Positions 17,475-33,062 of a stretch of 64,000 nt of DNA are shown in pieces. A program made the translations under genes and the position numbers. The stretch spans positions 1 to 64,000 of the forward strand of contig NZ_RDSR01000009.1 in NCBI RefSeq assembly GCF_003716325.1. The letters run 5' to 3'. The DNA comes from Cryobacterium tepidiphilum (GTDB taxonomy: Bacteria; Actinomycetota; Actinomycetes; Actinomycetales; Microbacteriaceae). Position 1 is the stretch's first letter. Each line of letters opens with the position of its first letter. The notes beneath the pieces were generated by a model. It did no database searches and was not told where the DNA came from. It saw only the letters and a program-made list of their open reading frames with translations.

Positions 17475-19010
17475 ATGTCCCACCAGCCCCGGCTGTCGCT
17501 CGAAACACTCGCGGAGCATCCGCCGACGGACACCCGGGTGGTGGGGCCGGCGGTCGACGCCGCCGCGCTGTCGATCGGGATCGTGCACTTCGGTATCGGG
17601 GCGTTCCACCGGGCCCACCAGGCCGTGTACACCGAGCTCGCCGCCGAGGCGACGGGCGACACCGGCTGGGGAATCCTCGGCGTGACCGGCCGCTCGGACT
17701 CCGTCGTGCAGCAGCTCGCACCGCAGGACTGCCTGTACGGCGTACTGCAGAAGGGCGCCGACGACACCGAGCTGCGGCTCATCGCGTCGGTGCGGGGTGC
17801 CGCCTGGCCCGGCCGCGACTCCGAGCTCGTGGTCGCGACGCTCGCCGCGCCCACGACGCACATCGCCACGCTCACCATCACCGAGAAGGGGTACCTGCGC
17901 GGTGCCGACGGCTCGATCGACCTCTCGGCGCCGGCCGTGCAGAACGACCTCGATCTCGTCGGGAGCGAGCTGGCCGGTGGTGCCGACGAGCGGATGTCGC
18001 AGACCCCGATCGGGCTGCTCGTGAGGGGGCTGGCGCGTCGATTCCGGCAGGGCGGCGAACCGTTCACCGTCGTGCCGTGCGACAACCTGGTGGGCAACGG
18101 CGAGGTGACGCGAGCACTGGTCACGTCGCTGGTTCGTGCGGTCGGCGGGGCGGATGCCGCGGCCCGCGACCGGCGAGACGGCCTGCTCGGCTGGCTGGAG
18201 GCATCCGTTTCGTTCCCCTCCACCATGGTGGACCGCATCGCGCCGGCCACCACCGACGCCGACCGCGACGAGGCGCTCGCGCTCCTCGGGCTGCGCGACG
18301 AGGCCCTCGTCGTCGCCGAGCCGTTCCGGCAGTGGGTCATCGAGGACGATTTCGCCGGACCGCGCCCGGCGTGGGAGCAGGCGGGCGCCATTATCACGGC
18401 CGACGTCGCCCCCTACGAAGCCGTGAAACTGCGCACCTTGAACGCCACGCACTCGCTCCTGGCCTACCTCGGCGCCCTCAAGGGGCACCGCACGATCGCC
18501 GAGGCCGTGTCCGACCCGGCCCTGCGGGACGTCGCCCGCGCGGTCATCGACGACGACATCCTGCCGACGCTCGTCGCGCCGGAGGGCATCGACCTGGGGG
18601 AGTACCGCGACAGCGTGCTCGAACGGTTCGCCAACCCCAACCTCGCGCACACCACCAGGCAGGTGGCGATGGACGGATCGCAGAAGCTGCCCGGCCGCAT
18701 CCTCGGCACCGCGCTCGACCGGCTCGAGGCGGGGCACACGCCGAACGGCCAGGCGTTGGCCGTCGCCGCGTGGATCAGCTACATCGCCGCGACCCTCGAG
18801 CCCGGCGGCCCGACGCTCGACGACCCGCTCGCAGCCGTTCTGCAAGCCGCCGTCGGGTCAGCGGATGCCGTGACCGGCGACCCCGAGGCCCTCGTCGACC
18901 GGGTGCTTGCCCTCGATGCTGTATTCCCCGCCGCCCTCCGCAATTCGGCCGTGTTCCGCGCCGCGGTCGTCGCCCAGCTCCCGGTGGTGCGGTCCCTCAC
19001 CGCCCGCTGA
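17475..19010 (+). CDS. Mannitol dehydrogenase family (polyol/hexuronate) oxidoreductase
   Basis: A 511-residue member of the long-chain polyol dehydrogenases, which interconvert mannitol/fructose, arabinitol/xylulose or mannonate/fructuronate with NAD(H). The N-terminal Rossmann segment (IVHFGIGAFHRAHQ) and the catalytic K-x4-N-x2-H motif (Lys318, Asn323, His326 in KLRTLNATHS) are intact. The ATG at 17475 is six bases after GGAG; an upstream TTG is less likely. It follows the ABC importer and presumably carries out the first oxidation of the imported substrate. The exact substrate is unknown. Confidence 0.88.
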   Translation: MSHQPRLSLETLAEHPPTDTRVVGPAVDAAALSIGIVHFGIGAFHRAHQAVYTELAAEATGDTGWGILGVTGRSDSVVQQLAPQDCLYGVLQKGADDTELRLIASVRGAAWPGRDSELVVATLAAPTTHIATLTITEKGYLRGADGSIDLSAPAVQNDLDLVGSELAGGADERMSQTPIGLLVRGLARRFRQGGEPFTVVPCDNLVGNGEVTRALVTSLVRAVGGADAAARDRRDGLLGWLEASVSFPSTMVDRIAPATTDADRDEALALLGLRDEALVVAEPFRQWVIEDDFAGPRPAWEQAGAIITADVAPYEAVKLRTLNATHSLLAYLGALKGHRTIAEAVSDPALRDVARAVIDDDILPTLVAPEGIDLGEYRDSVLERFANPNLAHTTRQVAMDGSQKLPGRILGTALDRLEAGHTPNGQALAVAAWISYIAATLEPGGPTLDDPLAAVLQAAVGSADAVTGDPEALVDRVLALDAVFPAALRNSAVFRAAVVAQLPVVRSLTAR

Positions 19011-19059
19011 GCTGCCCCTCACCCACGCCAAGGAACCCGGCGTGCCCTCCCCGCGTTGC

Positions 19060-19157
19060 TAATTCAGGAAAATCGCGCCCCCGGCGGCAATGCGGCCCCG
19101 GACCTGTCCCGGACCTCTCTGGTCCGAGTCACGGAGTCCGGAAGATTTCCTGAATTA
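19060..19157. repeat. Inverted-repeat element, copy C (98 bp, diverged)
   Basis: The arms TAATTCAGGAAA (19060-19071) and its complement (19146-19157) match the TAACTCCGGAA ends of copies A, B and D at most positions. Both arms share the same substitutions, so the pairing has been kept while the sequence changed. Confidence 0.65.
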
Positions 19158-19250
19158 ACAGCACGGGTATCGGCATGAGCGCTGGTGTGGGGACGTGCGG
19201 CGGCGCAGCCAGCGTGAGCCGCGGCATCCGCTGCCCTCGTGCCCGACCTG

Positions 19251-19347
19251 GCGCGTAACTCCGGAAGATTGCCCACCGCGCCCGCGGAAGGCCCCGCAAA
19301 CATGCGCTCCCCGGGCACTCAGCCGGAAAATCTCCGGAGTTACGCGC
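19251..19347. repeat. Inverted-repeat element, copy D (97 bp)
   Basis: A perfect 15-bp terminal inverted repeat GCGCGTAACTCCGGA (19251-19265 with 19333-19347), followed by AGATT/AATCT that also pair after one bulge. It shares the TAACTCCGGAAGA start with copies A and B at 19 kb distance. Confidence 0.7.
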
Positions 19348-19348
19348 A

Positions 19349-19387
19349 GGGGGCGGGGGCGGGGCGGGGCCGGGGGCGGGCGCGGGG
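19349..19387 (+). other. G-tract run, potential G-quadruplex
   Basis: Seven runs of three to five G on the + strand separated mostly by single C bases (19349-19353, 19355-19359, 19361-19364, 19366-19369, 19372-19376, 19378-19380, 19384-19387). It lies about 220 bp upstream of the putative rpoB promoter. Confidence 0.45.
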
Positions 19388-19402
19388 CGCGGCCGGGCGG
19401 CG

Positions 19403-19448
19403 GTTTGGGAAGCCGGCCCGCTTCATAACGTGCGCCTGCTTCCCAAAC
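19403..19448. repeat. 11-bp inverted repeat
   Basis: GTTTGGGAAGC (19403-19413) and its exact complement (19438-19448) with a 24-base spacer. It may be a hairpin or a two-half-site operator. Confidence 0.45.
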
Positions 19449-19585
19449 GCACGCCGGGAGCGAGCGAGGGGGCCGGCAGCGGGCGCGCCGGCCGGACGGG
19501 ACACGGCCGCGGGCCACAACGGATGCCGCGGGGCAGCAGCAAAGCTGGGTTATACCTGAGATTTTCGGTCAGGTCAAGAATTCGG

Positions 19586-19614
19586 TAGACGTGGCGCGTC
19601 AGAGGGCATATAGT
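19586..19614 (+). promoter_or_regulatory. Probable rpoBC promoter
   Basis: TAGACG (19586-19591), a 17-base spacer and TATAGT (19609-19614). This is a good fit to an actinobacterial housekeeping promoter and the best match before rpoB. A palindrome ends 12 bases upstream of the -35. Confidence 0.5.
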
Positions 19615-19782
19615 TGATCCTTGCGCTCCCAGACAACCTCTGCCTTCATATTGCGGTCGGCTTTGCGTGCTCAAGCCACCTTGCGGCACATCTCACGAGG
19701 ATCACAATCCTCCCGAGGGTCTGTGGAGTACTCCATTACTAACAGTAACTAGACCTTGACGAGGTCCACGGAGGTTATTTCC

Positions 19783-23274
<3,492 letters not shown>

Positions 23275-23317
23275 GCCCGGCCCAGAAGAGACTCAAAAAA
23301 CTTTCCAAGGAGAGAAA

Positions 23318-27214
<3,897 letters not shown>

Positions 27215-27226
27215 TAGGTTCGCGCA

Positions 27227-27262
27227 ACGGATGGCCCCCTGCTTCGGCAGGGGGCCATCCGT
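27227..27262 (+). terminator. Intrinsic terminator of rpoBC
   Basis: A perfect 15-bp stem (27227-27241 with 27248-27262) closed by the six-base loop CTTCGG and followed by a T-containing stretch, 13 bases after the rpoC stop. Confidence 0.85.
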
Positions 27263-27325
27263 CGTTTCACGCCTTTCACCTCGCCGCGTGACTTTGCCGG
27301 CGCCTAACGCTGCACAACTCTCCGT

Positions 27326-28084
27326 TCACGGAAGAGAGGCGGGGGGTTGTGGGTCATTGCGGGCCGCGAGAGCCGCGAGGTCCTCGTCGATGAGCGCACG
27401 CATCCGCTGGTCGCGTTCGCGGGCGTAGTCGGCGTCGACCGGCACGGCCGGGTCGAGGGTGGCGGATGCCGGCACGTCGGGCCGGTGCACGGCGGGCGCC
27501 GCCTCGCCCGAGCCCAGCCGGGCCTCCACCTCGCGGCCCAGCTCGGCCCAGGCGTCGTCGCGCGCCGCCGACACCACGCGCAGCAGCTCCTCGTCGTCGC
27601 CCGCGGTCGCGCGCAGCGCCGCGGCCAGCAGCCGGTACACCTGTGGGCCGCGCACCTGCTCCGGCCGCTCGACGATCGGTCGCCCGCCCAGGTACCGGCG
27701 CGGCCTCCGCGCGTTCTCGACCTGCTTCGCCTCGCGCCGCTGTTCGCGCTCCAGCCGCTCGGCGGCCTCCTCGTTCTCCTCCGCAAGCTCGGTGAACTGG
27801 CGCTTCGCCACCCTCACCAGCGCACGCGGGTCGTACTCGCGGTCGTCGCGGAGTGCGCGCACGAGCAGCCGGTTCTTCACGGCCATACGCACAGCGGATG
27901 CCGCGATCAGGTGGCCCTCCTCGACCACGCGCTCGATCGGCGCGAGCGGCATCTCGGGCGGAGCCTTGAACTCGCCCAGGTCCACGAAGGTGGGTTCGGC
28001 GGCGCCGCCGGTCCTGACCCAGTGCAGTGCGCGACCGAGCGCCCGGAGCGCGTTCCGCCCCTTCCCGCCCTCGTCGGCCCCCAC
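27326..28084 (-). CDS. Conserved hypothetical protein, Arg/Glu-rich
   Basis: A protein of about 252 residues with no enzyme motif that I recognise. The GTG start at 28084 is chosen because GAGGAGG lies six bases upstream; longer frames extend into low-quality upstream sequence. It is strongly charged, with a central helical segment of about 30 residues rich in Glu and Arg (EENEEAAERLEREQ) that could form a coiled coil, followed by Pro- and Ala-rich parts. No signal peptide or membrane segment is seen. It converges on rpoC. The function is unknown. Confidence 0.7.
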   Translation of the reverse strand: MGADEGGKGRNALRALGRALHWVRTGGAAEPTFVDLGEFKAPPEMPLAPIERVVEEGHLIAASAVRMAVKNRLLVRALRDDREYDPRALVRVAKRQFTELAEENEEAAERLEREQRREAKQVENARRPRRYLGGRPIVERPEQVRGPQVYRLLAAALRATAGDDEELLRVVSAARDDAWAELGREVEARLGSGEAAPAVHRPDVPASATLDPAVPVDADYARERDQRMRALIDEDLAALAARNDPQPPASLP

Positions 28085-28454
28085 CTGCCGCCTCCTCACC
28101 GAAGGGCCGCCGAATTCTCGTTCTGCCGACGGCGGCCAGTCCCAATGTACGGCTTCCCGGCCGCTTCGCTCAGCTGCCCCGTGAGGCCGGCCGGTGGGAA
28201 CAGCCCCAGATTGGGGGCAGAACGGGCTCCCTCTTCCTGGTACGGGCTCCCTAAGCTTGAGGTCGAGAGAGGTCGGCAGCGCGGTATCACAACCGTTGCC
28301 GCGGGCACCGCTCACCGAAATGGCAAACCCGGTGTGAACCGGGGACGCAAAGCCACGGGACCCGATGAGGGTCAGCCGGGTTACCGAATTGAGAAAGGGT
28401 GTTGCTCGTGCGAACGACGTCAGTCACCAGCGCCACGACCGGAGCTCCAGCGTC
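28085..28454 (+). other. Leader region with c-di-GMP aptamer
   Basis: About 370 bp between divergent genes. The right part contains the riboswitch at 28311-28393 and a possible short leader frame (28408-28473). The left part, about 28085-28310, should hold promoters for both directions; I see no strong consensus in it. Confidence 0.6.
28311..28393 (+). promoter_or_regulatory. Cyclic-di-GMP-I (GEMM) riboswitch, copy 1
   Basis: The GEMM-I core is present in order: GGCAAACC, a hairpin CCGGT-GTGA-ACCGG with a GNRA tetraloop (28329-28342), GGGACGCAAAGCC, a variable hairpin, and GGGTTACCG. Positions equivalent to Vc2 G20 (28323), A47 (28350) and C92 (28384) are G, A and C, the set expected for c-di-GMP rather than cGAMP. 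CTCA (28311-28314) pairs with TGAG (28390-28393) as the outer stem. It lies about 60 bases before the SGNH/GAF gene. Confidence 0.88.
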
Positions 28455-28473
28455 ATGTCGACGGCGCCCATAA
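28408..28473 (+). CDS. Possible 21-codon leader peptide after the riboswitch
   Basis: A GTG placed ten bases after GAGAAAG, the same spacing as the ATG that follows riboswitch copy 2. It would encode 21 residues beginning MRTTSVTSATTGAPAS and ends at TAA (28471), overlapping the start of the next gene by 19 bases. It could couple translation to that gene, or be a relic of a second WxL-type reading frame. It is weakly supported. Confidence 0.3.
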   Translation: MRTTSVTSATTGAPASCRRRP

Positions 28474-29783
28474 GCATCCGCGTTTCCCAGGATTGGCGGC
28501 GAGCATCCGCTCGGCGCCGGGCGACGGTGCGCGATCGGGCGTACTGGGCGCTGACCAAAGCGCTGATGCCGCTCATGCGGGCCACGGCCGTCGCAGTCGG
28601 CCGCGTCGGGATCGCCGTCCCGCGTCCCGCTGACGCACCCCGCGGGCGAGCTCCGGGCCCGAATCCGTACCGCGTTCTCCTCCTCGGTTGCGGGCCGGCC
28701 GTCGGGTGGGGGGTCAGGAGCCACGATCTCGCGCTGCCCGGCGCGCTCGCGCGTGCGATCGCCGGCGACACCGGTCGGGGGTGCACGGTGGACCTCGTCG
28801 CGGATCCCGGCATGAACATCACGAAGGCGTGCCGTCTGCTGGCGGGAATGGTGCTGCACAAATACGACGGGGTCGTCGTGATGCTCGGGGTGGACGATGC
28901 CCTCCGCCTCACGCGGGTCGCCTCCTGGCGCCGTGCCCTCACCCAGCTCCTCGCGGCCCTCCGTGCCGCGAGTCTCCCGCATGCGGAGTTCTTCCTGGTC
29001 GGCATCCAGCCGATCACGTCGATCTCCCTGTACGACTCGGCCCGCGGCCGGATCGCGGAGCGACATGCGCGAGCGTTGAACGTCGCCACCCGCACGCTCG
29101 CCGAGGGGGCGCCGCGCACCACCTTCATCCCGCTGTCTGCCGCACTCGCAGAAGACTCGAGCACCGACCGGCACCGCAGTCCACTACAGTACGCCGCGTG
29201 GGCCAGCTCGATGGCCGCCTACATCTCGGGCCGGCTTCACACCGTTCCGAAGCGCCCGTCGGCGCCGTTGACCGCCGACGACGAGCGGATTCGCCAGCGA
29301 GCAGTCGACCGGCTGAACCTGGCGGCATGCAACAGCGACCCGGTTCTCACCGACATCGTCGATCGTGCACGGCAGGGACTGGGCAGTGCCATGGCCCTGC
29401 TGACGGTCATCGACCACGACCAGCAACGGAACATCGCTGCCACCGAGCCGGTTCCGGCGGCCGCTCCGCGCATCCAGTCGTTCTGCGCATTCACCATCCG
29501 AGGCGGCGACGCGCTGATCGTGCGCGACACCCTTCGCGATGCTCGTTTCCGCACCAATCCTGCCGTCACCACCGCACCGCAGATCCGGTTCTACGCCGGA
29601 TTCCCGGTCGAATCGCCCACCGGCGAGCGTATCGGGGCGCTCTGTGTCGTCGACACCCGTCCGCAGTCCGGGGATGAGAGCTTCGACACCGCTTACCTCC
29701 GCGAGCTCGCCCTCGAGGCCGAGCGCCGGCTCTGGTGCCTCGCCACCGACGAGGCTGACCGGCTCGTGCATAACAACCATTAG
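28455..29783 (+). CDS. SGNH-hydrolase-like / GAF domain fusion protein
   Basis: A protein of 442 residues. The N-terminal half (about 70-265) looks like an SGNH/GDSL fold, with block I as LLLGCGPAVGWG instead of GDS, a block III-like LGVDDALRL and a block near GIQPITS. The nucleophile serine is therefore missing and hydrolase activity is doubtful. The C-terminal half (about 275-435) is a GAF domain that resembles those of stand-alone sensors (TVIDHDQQRNIAA; FYAGFPVESPTGERIGALCV). No signal peptide or membrane helix is evident. The ATG at 28455 is preceded by GGAG. It sits downstream of a c-di-GMP riboswitch, which suggests a signalling role in surface behaviour. Confidence 0.75.
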   Translation: MSTAPISIRVSQDWRRASARRRATVRDRAYWALTKALMPLMRATAVAVGRVGIAVPRPADAPRGRAPGPNPYRVLLLGCGPAVGWGVRSHDLALPGALARAIAGDTGRGCTVDLVADPGMNITKACRLLAGMVLHKYDGVVVMLGVDDALRLTRVASWRRALTQLLAALRAASLPHAEFFLVGIQPITSISLYDSARGRIAERHARALNVATRTLAEGAPRTTFIPLSAALAEDSSTDRHRSPLQYAAWASSMAAYISGRLHTVPKRPSAPLTADDERIRQRAVDRLNLAACNSDPVLTDIVDRARQGLGSAMALLTVIDHDQQRNIAATEPVPAAAPRIQSFCAFTIRGGDALIVRDTLRDARFRTNPAVTTAPQIRFYAGFPVESPTGERIGALCVVDTRPQSGDESFDTAYLRELALEAERRLWCLATDEADRLVHNNH

Positions 29784-29862
29784 GGGGTTGCGTCGCGGGC
29801 CGCCTATTGCTGGGTCAGGGGAATCGCGAGACACTGGCCGAACGCAGCGTGGGAGGTAATCC

Positions 29863-32800
29863 ATGACCAACGGCGCACCGAAGCCGGCACGAAACCAGGA
29901 CGTCACCCGCCGAAACAGCAGCACGACCGGTGAATCCGCGGCGGCTCGTCGCCCCCGGGGCCTCCGCCGCGCCGCTCGCGCCACCGTCGCAGCCCTCGCA
30001 CTGGGCCTCGCGTTCGGCTCGGCGCTCATCACCGCCGGTCCCGCCGCCGCTTCGACCGCCTACGACATCACCCCAGTTCAGGGGACAGGCCTCGTCGCCG
30101 TTCCCGCCGCGACCCCGGCCCCGAAGCCCGCGCCGAAACCCACCACCACTCCCGCGAAACCCGGCGCCACGGCAACGCCGACCCCCGCCGCGAACAACGA
30201 CCCCCTCGCCAGCCTCGACGACCTGTGCATGCAGGTGGAGAACTTCACCACCGCCGGCCATCCGAGCGCCGCCCTCGAGCTCATCGACGAGATCCGGCAG
30301 CCGGCAACGCAGGAGCCCAGCACCTTCACCAGCCGGCGCCTCATCCTTGCGTGCGAGCCCGAGCGACTGGCCGCGCTCGCGGCATCCGCTGAGACGGCGC
30401 TGAAGACGGCGCTCACCTCGCCGTCCCCGAACCCCGACAACCCGAGCGCCGACACCAACGACGCGGCGACGCGTGAGGTCTGCGGCGTCGCCGACCGGCT
30501 GAACGAAGCCGGCCAGCCCGACCAGGCGCTGCGCCTCATCGACCGGGTGCGCCAGCCCGCCCTGGCCAACCCCGACGTGCCGGGCATGACCGGGCTCGCC
30601 GCAGCCTGCGAGCAGGAGCGCATCGACGCCCTCACCTCCAACGGCTACAGCGACCTGCAGGGGAGCCTCGCCGCCGATACGCCGTCGGAGACGACCGGCC
30701 AGTCGTGGGCAGCGGCGACGGCCGCCTGGGTCGCCCCGCTCGTCGGCCCGGTGCTCGCCGCGCTCGGCCTCGTGCTCCTGCTCCTGATCCTCGGCCGGCT
30801 GCTCGTGTTCCTGCCCGGCTCGCCGTGGCGCATCCGCAGTGCCGTGACCCGCCGAACCCTCGGCATCCTCGGGCTGGTGCTCGTGGTGCTGACGCCCATC
30901 CTGTTCGTGATCACGCTCGTGCACGCGCCCCTCGACCTCACCGGCGCGGGCACCGACACGACCGGCGGTACCTCCTCCGGCGTCATCGACCCGGTCGTCA
31001 CCCACCCGGCGCCGCTCGACCAGGTCACGCCGCTCAGCGCCGACAAGCTGCCGTGGTTGCTGCTGATCCTGCTCGCGCTCGGCCTTCTCGGCGCGTTCTT
31101 CCTGTCCCTCTACCTCGCCAGCCGCCTCGCCGTCGCCCTGCACGTGCGTGACGCCGCCGGCGACCGCAACGAACCCCAGACCACCGAGCTGGTCGCCCTC
31201 CTCGGCCAGCTCGGCGCGGCCTCCCCGCGCGGCCTCGAGGTGCCGCGGGCAACGGATGTCACGGCCCTGGCGCACAACGCCCTCCCGCTTCCGCAGGGCG
31301 GGGCCAGCGCCTTCACCGCGGGCGTTCGCCGGGTGCTGGGCCTCACCCCCTGGCGCGTCACCGTCGACTTCGTCGGAAACGAGGTCGACCCCGATGCGCC
31401 CACCCTTCTCGCCACCGAGCCGCACCCCACCCGCGCCGCGGTCGTCATCACCCGCAACGGCTACGCGGTCGGCGCCGTCACCATGGACCCCAGCATCTGG
31501 CAGGTGCAGCAGATCCGCGGCACGGCGGGCGAGGCGAACGAGGCTGCGACCCGCGACCTGCGCACGGCGCAGACAGATGCCGCGCTGCTGCCCGACCCGG
31601 GGCATCCGTCGTCGCCGTCGTCGCACCTCAGCAAGCTCGCCGCCTCGTTCGTGCTGGCGACCCTCGCCCAGCACCATGACGGTTTCGACGCCCTCTGCGG
31701 CGCCACCGACTGGCGCAGCATCGGCCTGCACTCACTGGCCACCACCGACTACAAGAACAACCGTGAGGCGGCCCGGCAGCTGCTGACCCGCGCGGTCGAC
31801 TTCGACTCCGCGAACCGCCCGGCGCTCGTGGCGCTGCAGCACGCCCTGCACCGCGAGGCGCACGAGGTCGACGAGTTGCGCCGCTACGGCGAGTGGCTGG
31901 GCGCGCAATCCGACCTCATCAACACCGAGGCGGGTGGGTCGCCCACGCAGGGCGGGTTCATCGACCTGCACCGGCGCATCCTGCTGACCTGGCTGGTCGT
32001 GGTGCTGAACCACCGCGCCATCACGGGCTCCTCCTCGTGGCCGGGCGACACCCTCATCGAGGAGCGCTCGACCCGGCTCGTCGCGCTGCTGGCCGACGGC
32101 ACCCCGGCGTCCGGAGGCCTCCGCGACGCCATGCGCCCGCAGGCGGCGACCCTGCTCGACGGCCTGTTCCCGCCCGACCTCACCCCCGCCCGCAGCGAGA
32201 ATGCCGCGAGTGCGCCCGGCGGCAAGGCCCGCAAGGCGGCGGCCGCCGCCGCCGCCGACGCCGGCACCGCGAGCGACGACACAACGGATGCCGCCGCGGC
32301 CGCCCGCGACGACGCCACCGCCACCGACGTGGTGGTCGGCGAGCTGTTCCCGCCGAGCTGGCGGGCGCGGGCGTTCGCCTCGCTCGCCCCGGCCACGGCG
32401 TACAACGTGGCCTGCGGCTACGTGCGGCTGGGGGAGGACATGCGTAACCCCGAGGTGCGCGAGAAGTTCGAGCGCGCCTTCGCGCTTCCGCACATCCGCC
32501 GCTGGGCCCGGTACGACCCGGAGCTCGCGGGCCTCCGCACCGATCCGGCGTTCCGTGAGCTGGTGGGCGTCATCCCCGACACCAGCTACTGGCAGCTCGA
32601 CCTGTTCGCGCCGTTCGAAGAGAAACTGACGGATGCCGGCATCACCGACCCGGCGAAGCTCCAGGATCGCGAGGACGACGACGAGCTCCGCCGCTACCTC
32701 GAGTTGCCGCCGCCGGTCTACACGCACCTCACCCGGGTGGCGCAGCTGGTGCACCGGGCGCAGGAGGTGTCGTGGCTGTTCCGCTGGAAGGCGGCCAGCA

Positions 32801-33006
32801 GCCTGCAGGTGGAGATCGTCGGCCAACTGGTGGCGCGCGGCATCGAGGTACCCGCCGACATCCACCCGGCGTGGATCACGGCCGGCCGGCCGGTGGACCC
32901 GACCGTCGCCCGCGACATCGCCCAGGCGATCTACGAGCGCACCTGGCAGCGCGTCGACGAGGGCGAGCTCGTGGAGTGGATGCGCAAGGTGAAGGCCGAG
33001 CACTAG
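29863..33006 (+). CDS. Large multi-domain membrane protein with tandem helical repeats
   Basis: A 1047-residue protein of unknown function. The start is fixed by GGAGG seven bases upstream. A hydrophobic segment at about 38-62 looks like a signal sequence or anchor and is followed by a Pro/Thr/Ala-rich linker. Two similar repeats of about 50 residues follow (near 120 and 205), each with a pair of cysteines and an AL-LID-IRQPA core. Three membrane helices are predicted near 287-318, 333-356 and 396-422. The remaining 600 residues are soluble, with TPR-like helical stretches. It is next to the riboswitch-linked SGNH/GAF gene and converges on the DUF916-like gene, so a role at the cell surface is plausible. 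Confidence 0.7.
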   Translation: MTNGAPKPARNQDVTRRNSSTTGESAAARRPRGLRRAARATVAALALGLAFGSALITAGPAAASTAYDITPVQGTGLVAVPAATPAPKPAPKPTTTPAKPGATATPTPAANNDPLASLDDLCMQVENFTTAGHPSAALELIDEIRQPATQEPSTFTSRRLILACEPERLAALAASAETALKTALTSPSPNPDNPSADTNDAATREVCGVADRLNEAGQPDQALRLIDRVRQPALANPDVPGMTGLAAACEQERIDALTSNGYSDLQGSLAADTPSETTGQSWAAATAAWVAPLVGPVLAALGLVLLLLILGRLLVFLPGSPWRIRSAVTRRTLGILGLVLVVLTPILFVITLVHAPLDLTGAGTDTTGGTSSGVIDPVVTHPAPLDQVTPLSADKLPWLLLILLALGLLGAFFLSLYLASRLAVALHVRDAAGDRNEPQTTELVALLGQLGAASPRGLEVPRATDVTALAHNALPLPQGGASAFTAGVRRVLGLTPWRVTVDFVGNEVDPDAPTLLATEPHPTRAAVVITRNGYAVGAVTMDPSIWQVQQIRGTAGEANEAATRDLRTAQTDAALLPDPGHPSSPSSHLSKLAASFVLATLAQHHDGFDALCGATDWRSIGLHSLATTDYKNNREAARQLLTRAVDFDSANRPALVALQHALHREAHEVDELRRYGEWLGAQSDLINTEAGGSPTQGGFIDLHRRILLTWLVVVLNHRAITGSSSWPGDTLIEERSTRLVALLADGTPASGGLRDAMRPQAATLLDGLFPPDLTPARSENAASAPGGKARKAAAAAAADAGTASDDTTDAAAAARDDATATDVVVGELFPPSWRARAFASLAPATAYNVACGYVRLGEDMRNPEVREKFERAFALPHIRRWARYDPELAGLRTDPAFRELVGVIPDTSYWQLDLFAPFEEKLTDAGITDPAKLQDREDDDELRRYLELPPPVYTHLTRVAQLVHRAQEVSWLFRWKAASSLQVEIVGQLVARGIEVPADIHPAWITAGRPVDPTVARDIAQAIYERTWQRVDEGELVEWMRKVKAEH

Positions 33007-33062
33007 GCGCGAGCCGGCGGGCCGGCAGGTGCACCGTTCGCTCAGGTCGCCGTTCCCGTGCC

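Larger units (their letters stand above)
19011..19782. other. Repeat-rich region upstream of rpoB
   Basis: About 770 bp without a gene. In order it contains two inverted-repeat elements related to those at 5-299, a run of G tracts, an 11-bp inverted repeat (19403-19448), a palindrome ACCTGA-N9-TCAGGT (19554-19574), a probable promoter, and a leader of about 160 bases before the rpoB TTG. The rplJ/rplL genes, often upstream of rpoB in other bacteria, are not here. Confidence 0.7.

Noticed and set aside
28311..28393. Interpretation of the aptamer as a cGAMP-sensing (GEMM-Ib) or c-di-AMP (ydaO) riboswitch
   Set aside because: The position equivalent to Vc2 residue 20 is G in both copies, which favours c-di-GMP, and ydaO-type motifs are absent.
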